Source: Caldilineaceae bacterium | Lineage (GTDB): Bacteria > Chloroflexota > Anaerolineae > Caldilineales > Caldilineaceae | NCBI GenBank assembly: GCA_015494005.1 | Contig: WGCB01000253.1 | Coordinates: forward strand, 1-8,901 | Length of the DNA stretch: 8,901 nt | Direction: 5' to 3' | Part shown: in pieces, positions 5,952 through 8,901 of the stretch | Numbering within the stretch: the first letter of the stretch is position 1 | How the letters are laid out: every line of letters begins with the position of its first letter | Position numbers and translations under genes: made by a program | Notes under the pieces: generated by a model | The model's database searches: none | The model's input: only the letters and a program-made list of their open reading frames with translations | What the model was told of the DNA's origin: nothing

Positions 5952-6512
5952 GTGATTGAACGCATGATCCGTGCGGTGAAGCTAGACGCGGCTTTTTACC
6001 GGGAGGTGCGGGACGATCCCTCCCTGGACCAGGAGGCCCTGACCGTGGTGATCCTGGTGGCGGCGGTCAACGCCGGCCTGGGCTTTCTGGTCTCCGCATT
6101 TGTCTCCCTGGCCTTCGGTGGGCTCGGCTCCTTCTTGAGCGCCATCATCAGTGCAGTGCTGGGCTTCATCGCCGCGGTGGTGCTCTTCTTCATCGGCGCC
6201 TACGCCATCTGGTACATCGGCACCAACTTCTTCAACGGCACAGGCACGCCGGAAGGGGTGCGCCGGGCCCTGGCCTACGCCTACAGCCCCAACATCATCG
6301 GCGCCATCCCCTGCATTGGCATCATCGGCGCCATCTGGAGCCTGGTTGCCTTCTTCATCGCCACCCGGGAATCCATGGAGATGGACAACACCAACACGGC
6401 CCTGACCATCGTGGCCTACGTGGTCATCGTGATCATCGTGAGCCTGGTGTTGGGTGCGGTCGGCATCGGAGCGGGCCTGGGCCTGGGCGCCCTCAGCGGT
6501 CTTGGACGGTAG
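5952..6512 (+). CDS. YIP1-family integral membrane protein
   Basis: The 186-residue protein begins at GTG (5952), chosen because AAGGAGG (5938-5944) lies seven bases upstream. An in-frame ATG at 5859 would add 31 residues running through the tandem repeats, and an ATG at 5964 would remove four residues. After a short amphipathic N-terminus (VKLDAAFYREVRDDPSLD, 9-26) there are about four hydrophobic helices: roughly 30-54, 62-88, 114-137 and 150-172. 'GVRRALAYAYSPNIIGAIP' (102-120), followed later by 'IWSLVAFFIATRESMEM', is the hallmark YIP1-domain core. The C-terminus is Gly/Leu-rich. Bacterial YIP1 proteins are membrane proteins of unproven role. It lies 153 bp downstream of livF on the same strand with no clear terminator between, so cotranscription is possible; a functional link is not shown. 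Confidence 0.82.
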   Translation: MIERMIRAVKLDAAFYREVRDDPSLDQEALTVVILVAAVNAGLGFLVSAFVSLAFGGLGSFLSAIISAVLGFIAAVVLFFIGAYAIWYIGTNFFNGTGTPEGVRRALAYAYSPNIIGAIPCIGIIGAIWSLVAFFIATRESMEMDNTNTALTIVAYVVIVIIVSLVLGAVGIGAGLGLGALSGLGR

Positions 6513-6560
6513 CAGGCAGGCCGTCCCCAGGCCGACTACATGTACAACCTTTTTGGACAG

Positions 6561-6600
6561 AAGACCTGGCAGATCCGCTGGATACCTGCCGGGTCTTTTT
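6561..6600 (+). terminator. Rho-independent terminator after the YIP1 gene
   Basis: AGACCTGGCAG (6562-6572) pairs with CTGCCGGGTCT (6586-6596) over 11 pairs with one wobble, and A6561 can pair with T6597. The 13-nt loop contains a further ATCC-GCT-GGAT mini-stem. The right arm runs directly into five T residues (6596-6600). It lies 48 bp after the YIP1 stop and is the first strong intrinsic terminator downstream of the transport operon. Confidence 0.88.
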
Positions 6601-6894
6601 CCGTTTCCGTCCCCAATGCGATAGAATGGAGGCCAACATCGTTGACGCCTCGAGGCACGGACCCCTGGCTGGTCCCCAAGCCCCTATTGCACCCGATAGA
6701 CACCCTTTTCCACATCAAAGCACCCTATCCGCGCAACGGAGCGCCTGCCATCCGCTGGAGAGACCGCGCCACATCCATAGAAGAAGAACTAGCATCTCCA
6801 GCAGCTCCTTTTTTCGGCCTGAATTCGTTCCAGATCCGTCTCGATCACTAGCACGAATTTCTCTGCCGCAACTGTGGACTAGACGCAGCTATCG
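6601..6894. other. Non-coding intergenic region before the hydrolase gene
   Basis: These 294 bp show no convincing gene: the open frames carry no recognisable domain and look like random translation (Arg/Pro/Ser-rich). A weak -10-like TAGAAT lies at 6622-6627 without a good -35. A short GGACC/GGTCC inverted repeat sits at 6659-6675. The promoter of the downstream hydrolase probably lies here but cannot be placed with confidence. Confidence 0.5.
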
Positions 6895-8298
6895 ATGTTA
6901 CAGAAACTTCTGATCCTTCTAGGAGTTCTCCTCCTGCCAGGAGGGCTCTGGTTGTGGACGGGGCAGCGGCGCTTTCAAACCTGGAACTGGGATTGGCGCT
7001 GGCAGGATCCAATTGCAGGCCACACGTGGGAGGGCATTCCGCGACCAGAGAACGTGTTCATAGAGGTTGAGCCTCGGGATGGGCTGGTAAATCGCCCCTT
7101 AGCCACCTTTCAGGTGACAGGCCTGTCTCCGGGCCAGAAGGTAGGTCTGCGGGCAGTAACCCAGGACGAGGCTGGCCAAACCTGGGCCGCGGCAGGAGTA
7201 TGGCAGGCCGACGACCAAGGCAGGGTAGATCTGATCCAACAGGCGCCGCTGGAGGGCACCTACAACCATGCGGATTCCGCAGGGCTGCTGTGGTCCATGC
7301 GGCCGACATCCCGGCAACGGGCGCCCGTGTTCGAGCCCGCGGCACCGGCCTATCCTGTGGAGCTTACCGCTGAGGTGGGAGACGCCATCCTGGCCCGGGC
7401 CACGGTGGTGCGACGTCTGTGGCTGGAAGATGTGACCTGCATCGAAATTCGGGAGGGGCGTCTGGTGGGTGCCCTATGCCGTCCTCCAGGCGAAGGGCCC
7501 TTCCCGGCCATCCTCCTTCTGAGCGGATCGGAGGGGGGCTATGACCAGAAACGGGCCGCCTGGTGGGCCAGCCACGGAGTGGTGGCTTTTTCCCTGGCCT
7601 ACTTCGGCGTGGACCCGCTACCCAGGGCCCTGAGCCGCATCCCTGTGGAATATCTCCTGGAAGGGTTGACTTGGCTGCGCCGGCAGCCGGGAGTAGATGC
7701 GGAACGGACTTTCGTTTTTGGGCCCTCGCGAGGATCCGAGGCTGCGCTGCTCATCGGTCTACATGCGAAGGAGCCGCCAGCAGGGATCATCGCCATGGTG
7801 CCTAGCCACGTGCTTTGGTCCGGCCTGGACTTCTCTCAAGGACGGCCCGGCGCCGCGTGGACCTACCAGGGTCAAGATTTGCCCTTCGTGGCGACAGGTT
7901 GGTCCTGGGAGCTGCTGCGCATGTTGGTCGGCCAGCCCGTGCGCTTGCGTCCCCTCTTCGAAAAGGCCCTGGCTCAGGGGGTGCCAGAGGAAGCCGTTAT
8001 CCCAGTAGAACGTCTCCAGAGCCGCCTGCTTCTCATCGGGGCTACTGATGACCAGATGTGGCCTTCGGCCGAAATGGCTCGGGCCATCGTGACACGCATG
8101 CAGGACCACGGTCGGGAGAACCAAGTCCAATACCTGGTCCTAGAGGGTGCCGGGCATGTGGTTCTCTATGGATACCGACCACCAGTGCGCTTGATACCGC
8201 CTTTCCTGATGGGCGGTGTGAGCCGAGAGACCAACGTCTACGGCGGGCAGCAGGCGTGGGAGGCCATGCTGAATTTCGTCCGAGAAACGAAATCTTAA
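6895..8298 (+). CDS. Acyl-CoA thioesterase/BAAT-family alpha/beta hydrolase with N-terminal membrane segment
   Basis: This 467-residue protein has two family domains. About 53-137 is the BAAT N-terminal immunoglobulin-like domain ('EVEPRDGLVNRPLATFQVTG', then 'GRVDL' and 'GLLWSMRP'). About 200-465 is the alpha/beta-hydrolase domain: nucleophile Ser278 in GPSRG, the Asp385-Asp386 pair in 'GATDDQMWPS', and His421 in 'EGAGHVVLYG', a complete Ser-Asp-His triad. The C-terminal 'GGVSRETNVYGGQQAWEAML' also fits. Family members hydrolyse acyl-CoA or transfer the acyl group to amino acids. Unusually, residues 5-21 are a hydrophobic helix with no lipobox, followed by a Trp-rich stretch (W30, W32, W34, W36), suggesting a membrane-anchored or exported enzyme; substrate unknown. 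A stop at 6880-6882 limits the N-terminus to this ATG, and no good ribosome binding site is seen. Codon use is less GC-biased than in the liv genes. Confidence 0.85.
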   Translation: MLQKLLILLGVLLLPGGLWLWTGQRRFQTWNWDWRWQDPIAGHTWEGIPRPENVFIEVEPRDGLVNRPLATFQVTGLSPGQKVGLRAVTQDEAGQTWAAAGVWQADDQGRVDLIQQAPLEGTYNHADSAGLLWSMRPTSRQRAPVFEPAAPAYPVELTAEVGDAILARATVVRRLWLEDVTCIEIREGRLVGALCRPPGEGPFPAILLLSGSEGGYDQKRAAWWASHGVVAFSLAYFGVDPLPRALSRIPVEYLLEGLTWLRRQPGVDAERTFVFGPSRGSEAALLIGLHAKEPPAGIIAMVPSHVLWSGLDFSQGRPGAAWTYQGQDLPFVATGWSWELLRMLVGQPVRLRPLFEKALAQGVPEEAVIPVERLQSRLLLIGATDDQMWPSAEMARAIVTRMQDHGRENQVQYLVLEGAGHVVLYGYRPPVRLIPPFLMGGVSRETNVYGGQQAWEAMLNFVRETKS

Positions 8299-8402
8299 AG
8301 ATGTCACCGAAATGCTTCCAACCGGTGGGTTCTGTGCTCACATCTGCATTCTCCGCTTAGCCTGTCATTTTGTCGCCTGCACATTGAGGAGTCATCTGCG
8401 CC

Positions 8403-8901
8403 ATGCCCATGGAGCTTGTCGCCTACACCCAACCCAACCCTGCCCTGGATCCCCAGGAGCTGGCCCAGGTGAGCGATTTAGCCCCCCTCTGGCAGGGGAA
8501 GAGCACCCCCCAGGAAAACCTCATCGAGTTCGCCGGCCGGGTCTGCTATCGGAGCACCCAGCGCATGGGCACTGCGCCGGGCTTCATCGCCGCCCGGGTG
8601 CGGGAGGGCCACGAGGATATCATCGAGCACGTGGTGGCCACGGTGCGGGTGCGACACAGCCAGGAGCCCCGGGACTGGCGCACCATCAACCGCCACTGCG
8701 AGGTCACCCAGGAGGCGGACGGCAGCTGGCTGGTCAGCGGCAACACCCGGGTCTGGCTGGATTTCTTCCGCAAAGGCGTGGCCCTGGAAGCCCTGCCCTT
8801 CCTGCGGGCCATCGCCCCCAGCGTCTACGCGGAGTTCCCCGGGGACGAAGCGGCCCAGCCCCTGCCCGAGCTTCCACCCCTGGCCCTGGACGACCCATCC
8901 C
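8403..8901 (+). CDS. ThyX-like (FAD-dependent thymidylate synthase superfamily) protein, N-terminal part (cut by right edge)
   Basis: From the ATG at 8403 there are 166 open codons to the window end. Start choice: GAGGAG (8386-8391) lies 11 bases upstream; a second in-frame ATG at 8409 is possible. ThyX makes dTMP from dUMP using FAD and methylene-tetrahydrofolate. Matches to the family are '[12 protein letters not shown]' (40-51), 'GHEDIIEH' (69-76, like GHxSxxEH) and '[14 protein letters not shown]' (112-125) followed by '[12 protein letters not shown]', resembling the C-terminal helix of ThyX. The flavin/nucleotide motif RHRxxSxNxxSxR, expected about 20 residues after the GHxxxxEH block, is not intact: only 'RHSQEPRDW' appears, seven residues after it. 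It may be a divergent ThyX, an inactive paralogue, or the first half of a longer protein, so no symbol is assigned. Confidence 0.65.
   Translation, partial: MPMELVAYTQPNPALDPQELAQVSDLAPLWQGKSTPQENLIEFAGRVCYRSTQRMGTAPGFIAARVREGHEDIIEHVVATVRVRHSQEPRDWRTINRHCEVTQEADGSWLVSGNTRVWLDFFRKGVALEALPFLRAIAPSVYAEFPGDEAAQPLPELPPLALDDPS

Noticed and set aside
6540..6913. Open frames of about 100 codons across the terminator and the region before the hydrolase.
   Set aside because: One runs through the terminator stem, both end close to or inside the start of the hydrolase, and neither shows domain-like composition.

Overview
The window looks like the chromosome of a GC-rich member of the Chloroflexota, possibly a Caldilinea/Litorilinea-type Anaerolineae relative. 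This rests on three things: strong G/C preference at third codon positions, a lipoprotein with an 'LLAAC' lipobox followed by a Pro/Ala/Glu linker, and a short palindromic element of the GTAGTA/GCCGCT style that I remember as common in that phylum. The assignment is an inference; no rRNA or other taxonomic marker is present.

Layout. (1) 1-166, minus strand: the first 55 codons of a sugar phosphate isomerase/epimerase-like TIM-barrel gene that runs off the left edge. (2) 167-911: a 745-bp divergent intergenic region holding a minus-strand promoter (TGn-TATAAT), a small dyad, a near-consensus plus-strand promoter (TTGACA-N17-TATGAT), a 112-bp MITE-like palindrome and a leader hairpin. (3) 912-5798, plus strand: a complete five-gene branched-chain amino acid type (HAAT family) ABC importer in the order lipoprotein binding protein, LivH, LivM, LivG, LivF. 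A strong intergenic stem-loop lies between the binding-protein gene and livH. (4) 5952-6512: a YIP1-family four-helix membrane protein starting at GTG, preceded by two small tandem repeats and followed by a clear intrinsic terminator. (5) 6895-8298: an acyl-CoA thioesterase/BAAT-family alpha/beta hydrolase with an unusual N-terminal hydrophobic segment. (6) 8403-8901: the 5' part of a ThyX-superfamily gene cut by the right edge.

How the genes fit together: the binding protein captures a small amino acid-like solute outside the membrane, LivH and LivM form the channel, and LivG and LivF hydrolyse ATP. No intrinsic terminator was found between livF and the YIP1 gene, so the first good terminator (6561-6600) may end a six-gene transcript. 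The hydrolase and ThyX-like genes appear to be separate units. The ligand of the importer cannot be read from sequence.

I did not find a clearly new multi-gene system. The points most worth a second look are the ThyX-like protein without an intact RHR motif, the membrane-anchored BAAT-type hydrolase, the MITE-like element in the long leader of the transport operon, and the stem-loop after the binding-protein gene.
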